A DNA stretch of 64,000 bases from Hyperoplus lanceolatus (lineage: Eukaryota > Chordata > Actinopteri > Uranoscopiformes > Ammodytidae): assembly GCA_026929865.2 (NCBI GenBank), contig CM049408.1, positions 1,612,001 through 1,676,000 on the forward strand, given 5' to 3'. The first letter of the stretch is position 1; every line of letters begins with the position of its first letter. The position numbers and the translations under genes were made by a program. This document shows, piece after piece, positions 1-12,203 of the stretch. Under the pieces are notes generated by a model. The model searched no databases. It was not told the DNA's origin and was given only the letters and a program-made list of their open reading frames with translations.

Positions 1-655
1 TGTCTGAAAGCAGTCCACTTAGAGTTTTCACCAGAGCGTCTAGCTAGGGACCATGCTTTATTTCTCTCTGCAAATACATCAGACAATTAATTTGTGAACC
101 AGGGGTTTGATCTATTTTTTACTCTGTGCTTTTTTAGGGGTGCATGCTTGTTCAAAATGGAGGAGAAAGTATTGGTTAAAAATTCTAAGGCCAATTCCAC
201 ATCAGATATTTCACTTGTGAGATGAATGTCACTTTGATAGAGTTCATTTAAAAATGCTTGCTCGTTAAAACCTTTAAAATAACGCTTAATAATGATTTTG
301 GGTTGAGATTTTTTAAGATGAATACTTCTGATATAGGCCACCGGGCAGTGATCACTGATTCCAAGCTCAAAGACACCAGCAGAAACTATTTCATTGCTTT
401 GATTTGATAATATTAAATCGATCAAAGTTGATTTTGCTGGGTTTTTTAGATTAGGTCTTGTAGGCTCAGTTATTATTTGTGTAAGATTTAGGTTGCTACA
501 GATTTCTTTAAAAGGTTCTGAGGCACCAGAAAGCCAGTCAATGTTAAAATCACCCATCATAATGACCTCTCTATTTACATATGGAGAGATTAAATGTGCT
601 AGCTCACTCAAGGAGCTGGTTACCGCTGAAGGGGGCCTGTACACACCAAGAGATC
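1..655 (-). pseudogene. LINE endonuclease fragment, running off the left edge
   Basis: On the minus strand from about 644 to 87 there is a ~185-residue frame with the hallmarks of a LINE apurinic-type endonuclease C-terminal half: a VYRPPSA stretch, GDFNIDWL (catalytic Asp/Asn loop), STLIDLILSN and the closing ISDHCPV with its catalytic Asp-His pair. It is followed by the linker that normally precedes the reverse transcriptase. The frame is broken by an in-frame TAA at 87-89, after which the same frame continues to the window edge (FAERNKAWSLARRSG). Upstream there is a TGA just before the VYRPP segment, so the copy is 5'-truncated or decayed near 655. The motif order matches jockey-superfamily elements, and it is a diverged relative of the LINE at 34.9-38.1 kb. 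A dead copy; the exact clade cannot be fixed from this piece. Confidence 0.8.
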
Positions 656-664
656 CTCTCCTTC

Positions 665-1734
665 AGTAGGCCTAAGGTAAGGTTGCAATCACACGTTTGT
701 AGCATGGTGGTAGCTGGTTCTAGCTTGCTGTATGGCTTAAGACGGGCCACGCCGGGGATAGAGTCTTGCTGTACGGATGTGACCAGAGGGTTCGGGCTCT
801 TAGTAAAAGAGTGTTCCCGCTCTGAGAAGGCAGTTCAGGGCAACTTTCACCTACTGTTATCCTAGCTCCTAGCTTAGCGGACCTAGGATAGTTAGCCGGC
901 TTCCACTCCCAGTCCCAGGCTCAAAACAAGCCCCGCTGGGGATCAATCCCACAGTTCGGCTGAACTCATCCGAGTTATGGTTCAACAATGCACTTATTGT
1001 CCACAGGCAAAGTACATAGAACGCACATAAGTCGGTCAAAAAAGTTGCAGAGGAGCAGTAGTGTTCTAACTGCCTCTATAGGCTAAGGAGAGTGGAATGC
1101 TGCCAGCATGGAAATTATTTATTTATCTTGCCAACTGTAATCGCTACTGATGAAAAGAAAGAAGCCCATAGTGAAATAATGTTGCAACCTGTGATTTTAT
1201 AGAACGCTTTATTAAGAGCCAGTGTGTGTAGATCGCCAGGTAAAACCATGTGAGGTGTGAGCATAGAGTAGCGCTGCATACAGTAGGTCTAGGCTATTTA
1301 ACATTTTCTGCATCAATAACTATGCATGTGGCAAAAAGCCCCAGCGCGATGTTACAGTTCACTCTGCTGTAAGCCTTATGTCACGGCTTCGTTGCGTTCA
1401 TTAACTTACTGATCAATAAGTTTACTTATTTAACGAGTTTCCTCAGTGAGAATATATCGCTCAGACAATATAGTCAGGTCCGCGGGATTTCAAAATGTGT
1501 AGTTTCCTTAAAGGGCAGCGCTCTAAGAGCCGAATTTAAGCTCAAACTCTGAATCAAAAACTGCTCTGAGCAGGTTAGCCGTGCAGCCTCTGTTACCACG
1601 GTGATCTAGCCAAGTAAAAAGAGAGCCACCTTTTGTGATACTGAAAACTCTGGCTTTAGACTCAACAGACCTCGCTCAGCCCTTAATCTCGCTTCGTAGT
1701 ATACCCCTCTGGTTTGACAAAGCAAGCCCCTTTG
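665..1734. other. unassigned sequence
   Basis: I see no supported gene, terminal repeat or family signature here. Short open frames carry no recognisable motif. Confidence 0.5.
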
Positions 1735-1858
1735 ATCCTGGATTGGCGTTTATGCAACTGACTTATCCAAAGTGCCCAGGTGAGACTTTGTCAAGGCTGG
1801 CTTTATCAATCATCCTGGATATCTTCATTCCACTTTTATGCAACAGGCCCCAGGTAAC
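1735..1858 (-). repeat. fragment of the GGGCC-ended element
   Basis: This ~120 bp matches, in reverse complement, the left end of the element at 4,091-5,258: the shared text runs from the terminal ATGCAACAGGCCCCAG inward through the 'ccaggatgattgataaagcc' block and the 'gcataaacgccaatccagg' block. Only one terminus is present, so it is a truncated copy in opposite orientation. Confidence 0.75.
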
Positions 1859-1859
1859 A

Positions 1860-3490
1860 CACAATGAGACACTTCTTAAAAGTAAAATGTCCAATATACG
1901 AACATGATATAAAGGATGAGCTACAAACAAAAAATATTTACAATAGGTCTAGAGGTGTGAGGACATAGTATTAGCAGAGCCTTAGATGGGATGCTGCTGA
2001 ATTTGAGGTAGGACTGATATCCTCTCTGTGAAGCTCACTGCAGCCACCTTGGTGTGGGCCCTGATTGCAGTTGAGTGGGAGACAGCTATTGATCAGATAG
2101 ATCAACTTTTTACCCCACTATCACAGCTGACATGGAGGCTGTAGACATCGGATTCTGAAATGTCACCATAAAATACAACAGTTAGGCGACTATAAGTGAA
2201 ACGTTAGCTTTGAGCACTCACTGAAAATGATAGTGGATGAAAACTTTTTTCTTTAGTTGCCTTACAAACACACAAACGGTTGTTACATTAGTCTGTTTCT
2301 GAAACAGTTTAGCAGCTATAATTGCATACTGTGTGAACAGAAATATAGTCTAATAGGTTGAAAGTCTTACCTGTGTGCGAGTGCGTTCTGCAGGAGGTGG
2401 TGCATTAGAAAAGTCTATGGGACAGGGTCCCGGTCCGCATACGTCCCTCCCGTCCAGAGTGTCCTCTTCTTGCCCAGAATATTTAGTTTCAGAGACCTCC
2501 GGTTGAAAAACTATTTTGAAAACTGTAGCAAACTTAGCCGAGTGCGTGTTTCCTTCCCTCCGTTTTACAGTGAAACCGGAAACTATAGATTCATATTTTA
2601 GAAAAAATCATTCATTGTGGAATCTAAATAGTGTCTGTATTTGTCGAGGTATCGCGCACAACCGTATTTGGAAGTTGTTGTTGTTTACCAACTCTCATCA
2701 GTCAGATGAGACCATGGACGAGACTACAAGGGAAATGTGGGCGGGGCCTTGGAGGACCGCGAGCGCAGTGCATTGTGGTAGTAGGAGGATTTCTGACTTT
2801 AGAGCCAGTGACAGCCAGAGAGACCATAAAAACACTCTTTTTGCCTTTTCTCAGGCTAGGATGAACCGATTTCTAATTTTTTGCACATCTATACTGCATA
2901 GGAGTATAGAGTTCAATACACCTTCATGTTTCCACCGGGGGAGTAATTCTTTAAGTTTGTTTGCAGAAGACAGGTCTCCTTCAATACAAAGTGAATGGAA
3001 CGGTGTTCAACGGTTTCCCCCACGATGGGCGTGGCCTATTTCATGCACTGTCTCTATCGCATGGTATCAATGGGTTGTAGGAGGAGCTTATTTTCATGCG
3101 GCCCGGAGGCAGATATCCCCGTCCACTACACTACAAGTGGCGAACAAGATTGTGTCTCTGCAAACTTTTTCTGGATATCAATCATAGGCTCATACTTATC
3201 TTTTAACCATATACTAAAAAAATTGAAGTTTTCTCATTTCAAAACGCCACCTCAAGCGTTTTATTAGCCCAACGGCTTTTAACGGCTTTCAGTTTTAGCC
3301 GTTTATTTTTGAGGGAGAAGGAGGGGTGGGCAGCCGTGGGCAGCGGAACAGAGTCGTAGTGAAACAAAGGTTTCGGTTTCGGCCCGGCCTCACGGCAGGA
3401 AAATAAAACTAATTCTTACTCATTCTGATAAGGCAATTGCGTTCACAGCTACAACATTGGTCTTATAAGAAAACTTTATAAAGCTAACTA
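1860..3490. other. unassigned sequence with one 223-codon open frame
   Basis: The plus-strand frame from 2516 to 3187 is the longest one here, but its translation has no domain I recognise, no splice context and no codon bias that I can judge. It overlaps other frames of similar quality. I treat it as a chance frame. No terminal repeats were identified. Confidence 0.4.
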
Positions 3491-3683
3491 ACTAAAGAGC
3501 ATAATAGGTGCTCTTTAAACATTTCAATCCTTTTTTTTGGTGGTTGGTACAGTTAATAGCACAACAACTTCTCGTAAGTTCTGCTTTGCTGCTTGGCTCC
3601 ACTAGAAAACAATGGAGAGAAGTCTGTGTATACTGCTTTGACTTTTAATGGGTGCCTGCTCACGTTTTACAGTGCATGTAAGT

Positions 3684-3801
3684 TAAAGAGCACCTATTAA
3701 TCTACATAGTTGTTTGTGCTGTGATTCATGTCAGGTTGCTCTATAGGAGTCATTAATGAGAAATTAAGACCAGAAAAGTAGTATAATAAGAGATCTTTAA
3801 G
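3684..3801 (+). repeat. 3' fragment of TTAA-flanked MITE family
   Basis: The piece starts with TTAAAGAGCACCTATTA and then jumps to the 3' part of the family (the 'cagaaaagtagtataata' block), ending with AGATCTTTAA. The same 3' block is found in the copies at 11.6-12.2 and 14.8-15.4 kb, so this is an internally deleted relative. A further family end (GCATAATAGGTGCTCTTTAA) lies at about 3,500-3,519. Confidence 0.7.
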
Positions 3802-4090
3802 TTTAGTTTTTGCAGTGTGTGTCCGAGTGAGAGCTTCATGTCAGTGTGCACCAGTAGGTGTCTCATCTTTATCTGTTTCCTGTGTTCCTGAGTTTATACT
3901 CCGGCTTTATTTTCTTTATTGTGAGTTCTATCACGCATTTCTATGTGCCAGTTTGATGTTGAATTTCCTAATTTTGAAGCTAAGTTAAAGCAGTGCTGTT
4001 TAGGCTGCTATGATAGTTAATTGATTGCTCCCCACGTGAAAAGGTAATGTCTGTCACCACATGTAGTGTAGCCATTCTGACCTGAAACTC

Positions 4091-5258
4091 CAGGGGCCTA
4101 TTGCATAAAAGTGGAATTAAGATATCCAGGATGATTGATAAAGCCAGCCTTGACAAAGTCTAGCCTGGGCACTTTGGATTAGTCAGTTGCATAAACGCCA
4201 ATCCAGGATGAAAAGGGTCTGCTTTGTCAAGCCAGGTTTAAGTAATTCTGTTAAGTGCCAGCCCACAGCTTTCAGAAGTAGACCCAGAGATCGAACACAG
4301 ATTTACTGATGTAAAAAACGGCTCATTTTCCCACAATGCCTTGCTAGTTTAAACCGTAAGTCAGGGGTCAGTTCATTTCATACAGCAAATGTCATCTCTG
4401 CAAACTAATCTTGATGTCCCTGCATTGTTTTATGATAAAATAGTTGATAGTGAGCAGTCTGCAGGTGCATTTCAAAAAGAGAATATCATGGAAAGTCCAT
4501 TCAAAAAGTTAAACTTTCATAGAGTCATTACACAAAGTGAAATGTGTCAGGCCTTCTTTTTGGATGATTGATTGATCATGGAATAAAAAATCCAGTATCT
4601 CAAAATACTATAATATTGCATACAACCAATCAGAAATGTCGACCTTCTGAAAAGTATGTTTATTCTAGATTAATTTCACTTAATGTGTAATGAATCTAGA
4701 ACATATTTAAGTTTCACTTTTTGAATTAAATTACAGAAAAAAGGAAACTTTCATTGATATTTAATTTTGTTTTAGATGCACCTCGATATAGTTATAAGTA
4801 CAAAGTGAATTTATTTGACCCACATTTGCAACGACTATCACGTAAATTATTATAATTTATATCATTTCATCTTAATGTAATTATAATTAAGTTAATTATA
4901 AATGGTTCAGGTTAAATAATAAAAAAGAAGAACTATTTAACTAAATGACAATGCAGTCTTTTATGTGGTACTTTAAAACAGGTTATTGAAACTTAAGCAT
5001 TACACAGAAGATCATGGAATAACTGTTAAACACCTTGATTTCAGATCGGAGTGACAGCTGACTGATCCAATCAGGCAACAGAATAAGTTTATCCTTTACG
5101 TTTAGCCTTGGCGGGACCAGGCTAAACGTAAAGGATAAATCTCCAGGGTAACTTATGTCCCTCCACTTTTATGCAACCGGATCATGGCTAACGCAAGCCA
5201 GGATAACCGAAAAATCCTAGGTTAATCCCTTATCCTAGTTTTATGCAATAGGCCCCAG
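4091..5258. mobile_element. ~1.16-kb nonautonomous DNA transposon, CAG duplications
   Basis: The two ends are perfect 17-bp inverted repeats, GGGCCTATTGCATAAAA at 4,094 and its complement ending at 5,255, flanked on both sides by CAG. A 3-bp CWG duplication fits PIF/Harbinger-type transposition, which is known to use TWA or CWG sites. No transposase frame is visible inside. An internal hairpin (5,088-5,107 with 5,120-5,139) has 20-bp perfect arms. The family has a second truncated copy at 1.7-1.86 kb. Confidence 0.75.
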
Positions 5259-5259
5259 G

Positions 5260-6235
5260 GCTGAAAATGAGTCCAACTCCGGTGACGATATTGAGTAGTA
5301 TCCTAATAGATATGCCATCCTTGGTTGCTGTTTAAACCTAATAGAGCACGCCCTCCTTCATAACTTCTAAAACAGTTGGCTTTCTGCCCCTTGTATGCGC
5401 GTGCATATGTTCGATGACGTTTGACAGAAACACGTCTATAGAAGGAAACACAAACTGATCTTTAAATGCCCAGAAACACAAATCCATTTACACTAGTTAA
5501 CCACAAAAGTCAAAAGTAAAAATGTTATTCAAATATGGAGACATACAGTTTTCCTTGTTGACAGACACTGATCCCCTTAAAGGCAAAGCAGGTGTTGGAG
5601 AGGGATATACAATGTGACATTCCAGGCAACATAATATCTAAATTCCATCATTCTCCATCTTACTGTCACTGCTATCCATATTCACACCTGAGTGTAGGTA
5701 TGTGTGTGACATAAGAAATACTGAGGTTAATGTTGGTCAGTGTGCTGTACTTTTCCACAGCTGTTTATGTGGAACAACTAACTGAGCAACAGCATGTGTG
5801 CCCTGTTTAGAATTCTACATCACAGATACATTCTTGTCCACCTTCAAAAAGGTACATGTTTGCGCAACATGAATGAATTGTATGTTTGATGTGTAAACAA
5901 GATAAAGACATCATTGATTATATTTCCTTAGGAATGTTCCAGGGTCTTAGAGCATGTTAATCAGTAATGAGATAAGTGAAATGTAGAAACTGATGTCAAC
6001 AGTTAGATTTTGAATACCTGGATACATGTTGCTCTTTCAGTAGGTAAACACTCAATAGTCTTTTTCTCTCTACATCATTGTTGTCCAGTTCTGACAAATG
6101 TGTTGATCTGGTGCTTTACTTTACAGGAGGTGACCTACATTTTAGCAAATGACTGCTGATCTAACAATCTTTGAAGAGTTTTGTATTATAAAACCAGTGT
6201 CGTGCGGTCAGGGGAGGCAGAGCATCATGAAAAAA
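5260..6235. other. unassigned sequence
   Basis: AT-rich non-coding DNA without a recognised repeat boundary or gene motif. Confidence 0.5.
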
Positions 6236-6240
6236 AAATA

Positions 6241-6785
6241 ATAATACAATAGATATACAGTATCTCACAAAAGTGAGTACACCCCTCACATTTCTTCAAC
6301 TATTTCATTATACCTTTTCATGGGACACCACTGAAGAAATGACACTTTGATATGATGTAAACACACAGCCAGTAATGTCTAAACTGCTGGCAAAAAAGTG
6401 AGTACACACCCCAAGTGAAAATGTCCAAATTGCGCCCAAAGTGTCAATATTTTGTGTTGCCACCATTATTTTCTCGCACTGCCTTAACCCTCTTGGGCAT
6501 GTAGTTCACCAGAGCTTCACAGGTTGCCACTGGAATCTTCTTCCACTCATTCATGGCGACATCACAGAGCTGGTGGATATTAGAGCCCTTACGTTCCCCC
6601 ACCTTCTGTTTGAGGATGCCCCAAAGATTCTAAATAGGGTTTAGGTCTGGAGACATGCTTGGCCAGTCCATCACCTTTACCCTCAGCTTCTTTAGCAAGG
6701 CAGTGGTCGTTTGGAGGTGTGTTTGGGGTTGTTATCATGTTGCAATACTGCCTTGTGGCCCAATTTACGAAGGTTGAGTGCACAT
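6241..6785 (-). pseudogene. Tc1-like transposase C-terminal half with its terminal inverted repeat
   Basis: The left end, TACAGTATCTCACAAAAGTG, is a Tc1-type terminus. Reading the minus strand from about 6,745 gives a decayed Tc1/mariner C-terminal half: HDNNPKHTS (second catalytic Asp), then MSPDLNPI with a stop where the third acidic residue should lie, NLWGILKQKV (after frame repair by eye), IHQLCDVAMNEWKKIP, and the usual terminal NNGGNTKY stop. Several stops and frameshifts make it dead. The adjacent block at 6,786-7,095 belongs to the same kind of element but reads on the opposite strand, so this is not a simple 5' deletion. Confidence 0.85.
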
Positions 6786-7095
6786 GCTCAGTGTCATACC
6801 CAGAGGTTGGCTTTGGAAAATAGACATACTGCCACCATTGCTGAGCTTGAAGGGGAGGGGGTCAGCCTGTCAGTGCTCAGACCATACGCAGCACTCATAC
6901 TGGTCTGCATGGCTGTCATCCTCGAAGGAAACCTATTCTAAAGATGATGCAAAAGAAAGCCCACAAACAGTTTGCTGAAGACAAGCAGACTACGGACATG
7001 GATTACTGCAACCATGTCCTGTGGTCTGATGAGACCAAGATAAACTTATTTTGTTCAGATGGTGTCAAGTGTGTGGGACTGCAACCATTTACTGT
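6786..7095 (+). pseudogene. Tc1-like transposase central segment, inverted relative to its neighbour
   Basis: In the plus strand this piece encodes the segment between the DNA-binding and catalytic regions of a Tc1-type transposase, including a KKAHKQFAEDKQTTDMDY stretch and the VLWSDETKINLF motif holding the first catalytic Asp, then DGVKCVG. It should lie upstream of the C-terminal part in the same orientation, but that part (6,241-6,785) is on the minus strand. It is broken by a stop near 6,940 and has no right-hand terminus. Confidence 0.8.
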
Positions 7096-7172
7096 TCCCA
7101 GAGGGGGAATACGCGAGTTGAGGCAGCGAGCAGTGGTGCCTCACTTAGGATTGCGCAATCCCTCACAAACAG

Positions 7173-7581
7173 GCCCTACCTTCCGAAATGCATACTTTCT
7201 ACTATTTAGTATGGTAGAAAAAAGATTTAGGATCCTGATTCTTGTCGCCAGATTTAGGATGGTTTGAGACACCCGGATGTCTACTACATCCGGCCAAGAT
7301 TTTTAGTGTTGAAAATAGCATCTTATTTGGGCGATTCTGACCCATAATCCAGTGTGCACCTGAAGTGACCTCACATCAACAGAGCCTCAATATAAAAAAC
7401 AAACAGAGATGGGACGGATATAAAAGCAAGAGGAAAGATCAAGGCACAATGTTATGATGAAATAAATAAGTAAAAGTATGTCCCAATTGTATGCCTACTG
7501 CATCATAACTAGATTATTTTTATCGTCAGATGTAGTAGGTAGAATAGAAAAAAGAAAGAGTATGCGATTCGGAACGTAGGG
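7173..7581. mobile_element. MITE with CCCTRCNTTCC...GGAACGNAGGG ends
   Basis: The ends are imperfect inverted repeats (CCCTACCTTCCGAAATGCAT and GCGATTCGGAACGTAGGG). Internal text such as 'ctatttagtatggtagaaaa', 'actacatccgg' and 'gggcgattctgaccca' is shared with the copy in the yipf intron (about 54,969-56,015) and in part with 63,122-63,412. It is non-coding. The copy lacks the Tc-type MITE found in the 55-kb copy and so provides its empty site near 7,419-7,422. Confidence 0.8.
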
Positions 7582-7824
7582 TGGGTTAGCTTTTTCACCG
7601 TTTGTCACCAATGTAATGTTTGTTGACACTTTTATTATGTCAGCACTTAACTTAAAACAGTTAATGTATTTTATGTATGTGTATTCATATAGTCTTGCAG
7701 CAAGACTAAATATGCTGATCTGACATAAAACCGCGCTAAAAAAGCATGAATACGCATACGCCACTGAAGGAGGCGTATGCGTGAGCCCACAGGGTTTACA
7801 GGATATTACTGTTACCTTCACAAC

Positions 7825-8639
7825 CTGTAGACCAGGGGTGTCCAAACTTTTTTCACTGAGGGCCACATAAAGAAAAATCTACGAAGGGCCGGGCCACTTT
7901 GCAAAAATAACACATTTATCAGGATATGTAGCTGCTCTGATGTTTAGTTTCATAGTGTCTTCGTAAATTGTAATCCTTCTTCACGGCAACACTTTACTTG
8001 CACATTAAACAGATACATTCCCCCTCTTGTTAAATGCCATTGATACACCCAGTGTTTTCTGCTTTTGCGTCCAATGTCCAGCTGGGTGAAAATAGTAGCC
8101 AGCCGAGATCCCGCCCCTCCAAAGGGGGTCCGGGGGTATGCCCCCCGGGAGATTTGTTGAAGTTTCTAAAGTGAAATGCATGAATCTGGTGCACTTTGAG
8201 AGGGAAATTAAGAGGCTAAAACTGAAGAATTTTGTATGAAAAAAAATGGAGACACTGTGTCAGATGAATTAGAAGCTATTGGAGAAGGACACATGTATTT
8301 TATATAATAATATTAATTTAAAATAAAATATTATGCAGGGTCCTCTGGGATGGGCTTGGTGCTCTTTTTCTTTTATGGGACATATTTCTCTGTAATATAA
8401 TGAGTGCATTTAAATTATTTAAAATTTAAAAGGACCATATTACATTATATTTTTTAAATGTGCCATGCGCCAATAAATCAGTTTTGACACCCCTGCAATA
8501 GTGGGTTAACTAAGAAATGCAAAAAAATATATATTTGATTTTTTTCAAAGGGCCATATTACATTATATTTCTAAAATCGGCTGCGGGCCAATAAAAAGCG
8601 GGCAGCCCGCGCAGTAGTTTGGACACCCCTGCTGTAGAC
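7825..8639. mobile_element. hAT-type nonautonomous element, perfect 8-bp duplication
   Basis: The element runs from 7,833 (CAGGGGTGTCCAAACTTT) to 8,631 (AGTTTGGACACCCCTG), with the 8-bp direct repeat CTGTAGAC at 7,825-7,832 and 8,632-8,639. An 8-bp duplication with CAGGGGTGTCCAAAC ends is diagnostic of the hAT superfamily. The interior is non-coding and includes the 'gagggccacat' and 'gggccatattacattatatt' segments typical of such MITEs. A degenerate second 3' end (ATATTACATTATATT... TTTTGACACCCCTGCAAT) is found at about 8,430-8,500. Confidence 0.93.
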
Positions 8640-9461
8640 CTACTTTAGTTGAGCTGGCTTTATTTATCCATTCTTCCGTTTGGCTAGTTTTGGTATTTAT
8701 TTGTTTAGGGTAATGAAAGGCAGATTTTGCCAACAGGATTAAAATCGATGAGCTGGTTTTCAATAGACAGCTGTCAGTTCGGCCGCGGCGCAATGAATGA
8801 ATAAAGATCGTCAACACGTAGGAAGAATAAAAACATTTATTTTGACAGATGTGCCCGAAGTTACTACCTTACAACCTTGTTGATGACCAACATTTAGAAA
8901 AACATATAGATTACTTTTAATTCAGCTTTGGGTGAACAGGGTGAAATCGAAGCGTAGTGTGTACTTCCAACTGCACTGGATGCATGCGCGCTCCCGCGGA
9001 CGGGGGATACAATTCTTATTGGGGATAACTACATTTGCACGACACTGGTACTATATAACAGTTGGGTGCATATATTTGTAAATCTGAATCTGAAAAAGTA
9101 AGTGCCTCACCAGCCACGAACCTCACCGCACGTCTCTGTATAAAACAGTCATATTTCGTCTAAAGTAGTTTTCAACACCAATAGTTGAATGATATATGAA
9201 TTTCAGTTAGTGTATGACTGTAATGTAATGCACAGACAATACTTAAACCCAAATGTACACCACACAGATGGAGTAGAGTAGAGTAAAAGTTCTTACCTTT
9301 TATCGAAAAACAACCTATGGTAAAATACAAGACATCAGTCAGAAAAAGGAAAACTTGACTAGTTGGCGAGGAATAATCAACTGTTAACGGAGATGAGTCT
9401 GAAGACAGAAGCCGGTAGGAAGGGTGGATGTTCATGGCCTAGGGGAGGCAGAGACAGTCAT

Positions 9462-9462
<1 letters not shown>
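8640..9462. other. unassigned sequence
   Basis: No gene or repeat boundary could be supported. Confidence 0.5.
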
Positions 9463-9538
<76 letters not shown>

Positions 9539-9553
9539 TTATAATAATAATAG
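9463..9553. repeat. (TAA)n microsatellite
   Basis: About 90 bp of nearly uninterrupted ATA/TAA trinucleotide repeats. Poly-Ile and poly-Leu frames across it are artefacts. Confidence 0.97.
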
Positions 9554-11601
9554 CACATTTTATTTATATTGCACACTTTAGAATACAATGAAATCTCAAG
9601 GTGCTTCACAAAAAATATGTTAAAATCCACCAGTGCAGTTACAAAAAGCAGTAAAAGTGTGAATATTTAAACTAGTTAACCCTCTGAGGTCCGGGGCTAT
9701 TTTGGCCGTTTTTGCATACTTTTGATTCATACTTACTAATGTACAGTAAGACATTTTTATCATGACAATTTTTGTTTTTTGTTTAGCACACCCCCACCTA
9801 TATGACATGATAGTTATTTTTGTCATTTTGACATAATAAATGATCATATTGGATCATATTACAATAAACGTAAAAACAGATTAAAAAAAATGTTATTTTT
9901 ACTATGGTTACATAAACATTTATAACACATTTTTTTGGAAGCTGAAAATAAATACATGGGATGTCATTATGGTAATGTGAAAGATTGATTGAGGTGGCAT
10001 CAACCTTTATGAACAAATAGCAGGTGAATACATAGGCGTTTTCCCCAAATTCCTCAAAATTCTGTCAATCATGACACAGAGGGCACATAAAAGAATGTAA
10101 AGCTTGCTGTGTTTGGTATATTTTGTTTCAGTAAAACTTCACCTGCATTACCTGTTAACCTTCTTTCCCGAGGGTACATAACTGTACCTTTTTAAAATCT
10201 ATAGCCTACAGTTAAATTATGCAGCAATCATTGATCAACATAGAGTAACTAGGCTATTTTAATGATCTAAATAACCCTTTTCAGCTAGCTTTTAAATTGC
10301 ATTGTAACTATCCCAATTATAATTGAATAGTCCTCCTTTGAGACGAAGTGAATCAGCTACATAGCTGATTTTTCTGTGGGTCTTTTGCAGAGTTTGTGTG
10401 CGCGCAATGGAGCAGAGTCACCTCAGAAGAGTTGTTGGTTATTGAAGACTCTTCATGTGGCCTTAAGGAACAAACAGAGTGAAAACACAGCTGTGGATGT
10501 CCAGTGTCAGGCCAGACCTCTTCGGTAGGGGCCAGAGTATGGGTCTGCCTGAGGGGTCCAAAACCCACGCTGCATCCCCACCTCATGCTGTGTGCTTTAT
10601 TTACTCTGTGGTCACATGGTCCCTGCTTAAGCTCAGCAGCTCTGGCAGAAGCCGTTAGCTTCCCCATACCTCCCCTCTCTCTGTCTGCAGATGGTACCGA
10701 GGTTTATTTGTATTTAGAGGGCTTTTGTTTTCTTCAGTTGCATCAGTAAGCTGGTCGTCCACCGATGGGGTCACATGCCTTTGTGTCAGACTGTGTCTTG
10801 CAGATGGACAGCTGATTCTTCTGGGGGGTGAAGTGTTCCTGTGCACAGGCTCCCATCTCTCAGAGGACGCTCACAGTCAAGATCTGATGGTCAACACAAA
10901 ACTGCCCTCCAACTGGACGATTACTTTTTTATGTCTACAGTTTGGAAGGAGGTCAAATCTTTCTGCAGAATTGACTCTTGATATAGTGTTTGTGATTTGT
11001 AGTAAGTTGTAGGAAAAATGACCTGCTCATTATTCATGGGATCCTCTGGAACCTTCTTGATTGTATTCTTCCACTTATTTATTTTTTAGTGAAGCACTTT
11101 AAAATATTGTTTCTGAACTATGTCCTCTGTGTTCATTTTCATATTTGTTTTCTTATGTTGCAGCCTGTTATTCAAGAATTCAATTGCCCACTACTGCAAT
11201 TGTCATGCATATGATAAAAAGAAAAACTTGATCAAAGTCATGAGAACACATATGTAAGTCTCCCAACCCTCCCCACAGTCCTTCTGTGGGTGGGGGCATC
11301 ATGTCGTTTCCTCCTTGGAGTTGATTGTCATACGATCTTTGTAAGTTTTTCCACCTGCTCATGTGCCTTTGGTCTGAGGCCCACCAGAGCAAACTGACAG
11401 GAGTAAAAGCCTACATGTTGATTCAGCTTCCTCTCATCCAAAGCATTCCCCGAGGAAAGAGATCCTGTGTGTGGGACAGGTGCTAGGTAGGGGGTGGATG
11501 TGGCCCAGAGCCATCCAGATGACATCTTTAAGTTCAAAAGGAACACATTTTGAAATAATCTTTTAAATTTGTAAATTTAAAGTGGCAAGGCTGGTGAAAC
11601 C
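9554..11601. other. unassigned sequence
   Basis: Two kilobases with several 60-100 codon frames, none with a recognisable motif or good splice flanks. A block around 10,500-10,860 is relatively GC-rich, but I could not assign it to an exon. Confidence 0.45.
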
Positions 11602-12203
11602 TTAAAGAGGACCTATGATGCTTTTTGACTTTTATGACCTATAAACGTTGTTATGATGATTCATAGTCATGCTTAACCATACGAAATTATCAAATAATGA
11701 CTTACATGCATTTCGACGTATTCCCTGCTGACCGTCTGGGGTGTCTGTGCAGAGCACTAGACACTATTCTAGCCAGTCGAGAAGTCACGTGTTCAAAGCG
11801 GTTTGAGGCTTTGTAACTTCGTGACGTCGAATGTAACTTGGTGTCGTCACCACGCGGATGTTTCCATGTATAGTAATGCTGTCACTTCCCTGTTCGCGTC
11901 TGCCTCGCGCCCTTATAGGTCCATACTCGCGCTTCCCGCCACTGAAAGTGTTCCGGAAGGAAGGTAACCAATCACAACGGAGTGGGGTTTGCAGGAGGGG
12001 GTGGGGGAGAGTGGAGATGGCCGAAGCACAGGCGGAGGGAGCGGATATGGCCGAAGCACAGGCATGCTGGATCGCCAAAATAAGAGAAAGAGCTTCCCGA
12101 AAATCTACATAGTTTTTTGTGATGTGATTCGTGTCAGGTTGCTCTATAGCAGTGTTTAACAAGAAATTAAGACCAGAAAAGTAGTATAATAGGTCCTCTT
12201 TAA
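11602..12203 (+). mobile_element. TTAA-flanked MITE, full-length copy
   Basis: The element starts TTAAAGAGGACCTATGATGC and ends TATAATAGGTCCTCTTTAA, giving inverted ends inside TTAA direct repeats at 11,602-11,605 and 12,200-12,203. TTAA duplication is typical of piggyBac-type transposition. The internal blocks 'gacctataaacgttgtt', 'tgcatttcgacgtattcc' and 'accagaaaagtagtataata' recur in copies at 14.8 and 50.4 kb. No transposase is present. Confidence 0.85.

Noticed and set aside
2516-3187. 223-codon plus-strand open frame as a host gene
   Set aside because: No recognisable domain, no splice context, several overlapping frames of similar length in the same stretch.
9363-9630. open frames with poly-Ile and poly-Leu
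   Set aside because: Translation of the (TAA)n array only.
10353-11012. host exons in a locally GC-rich block
   Set aside because: Overlapping frames on both strands without motif or consistent splice signals.
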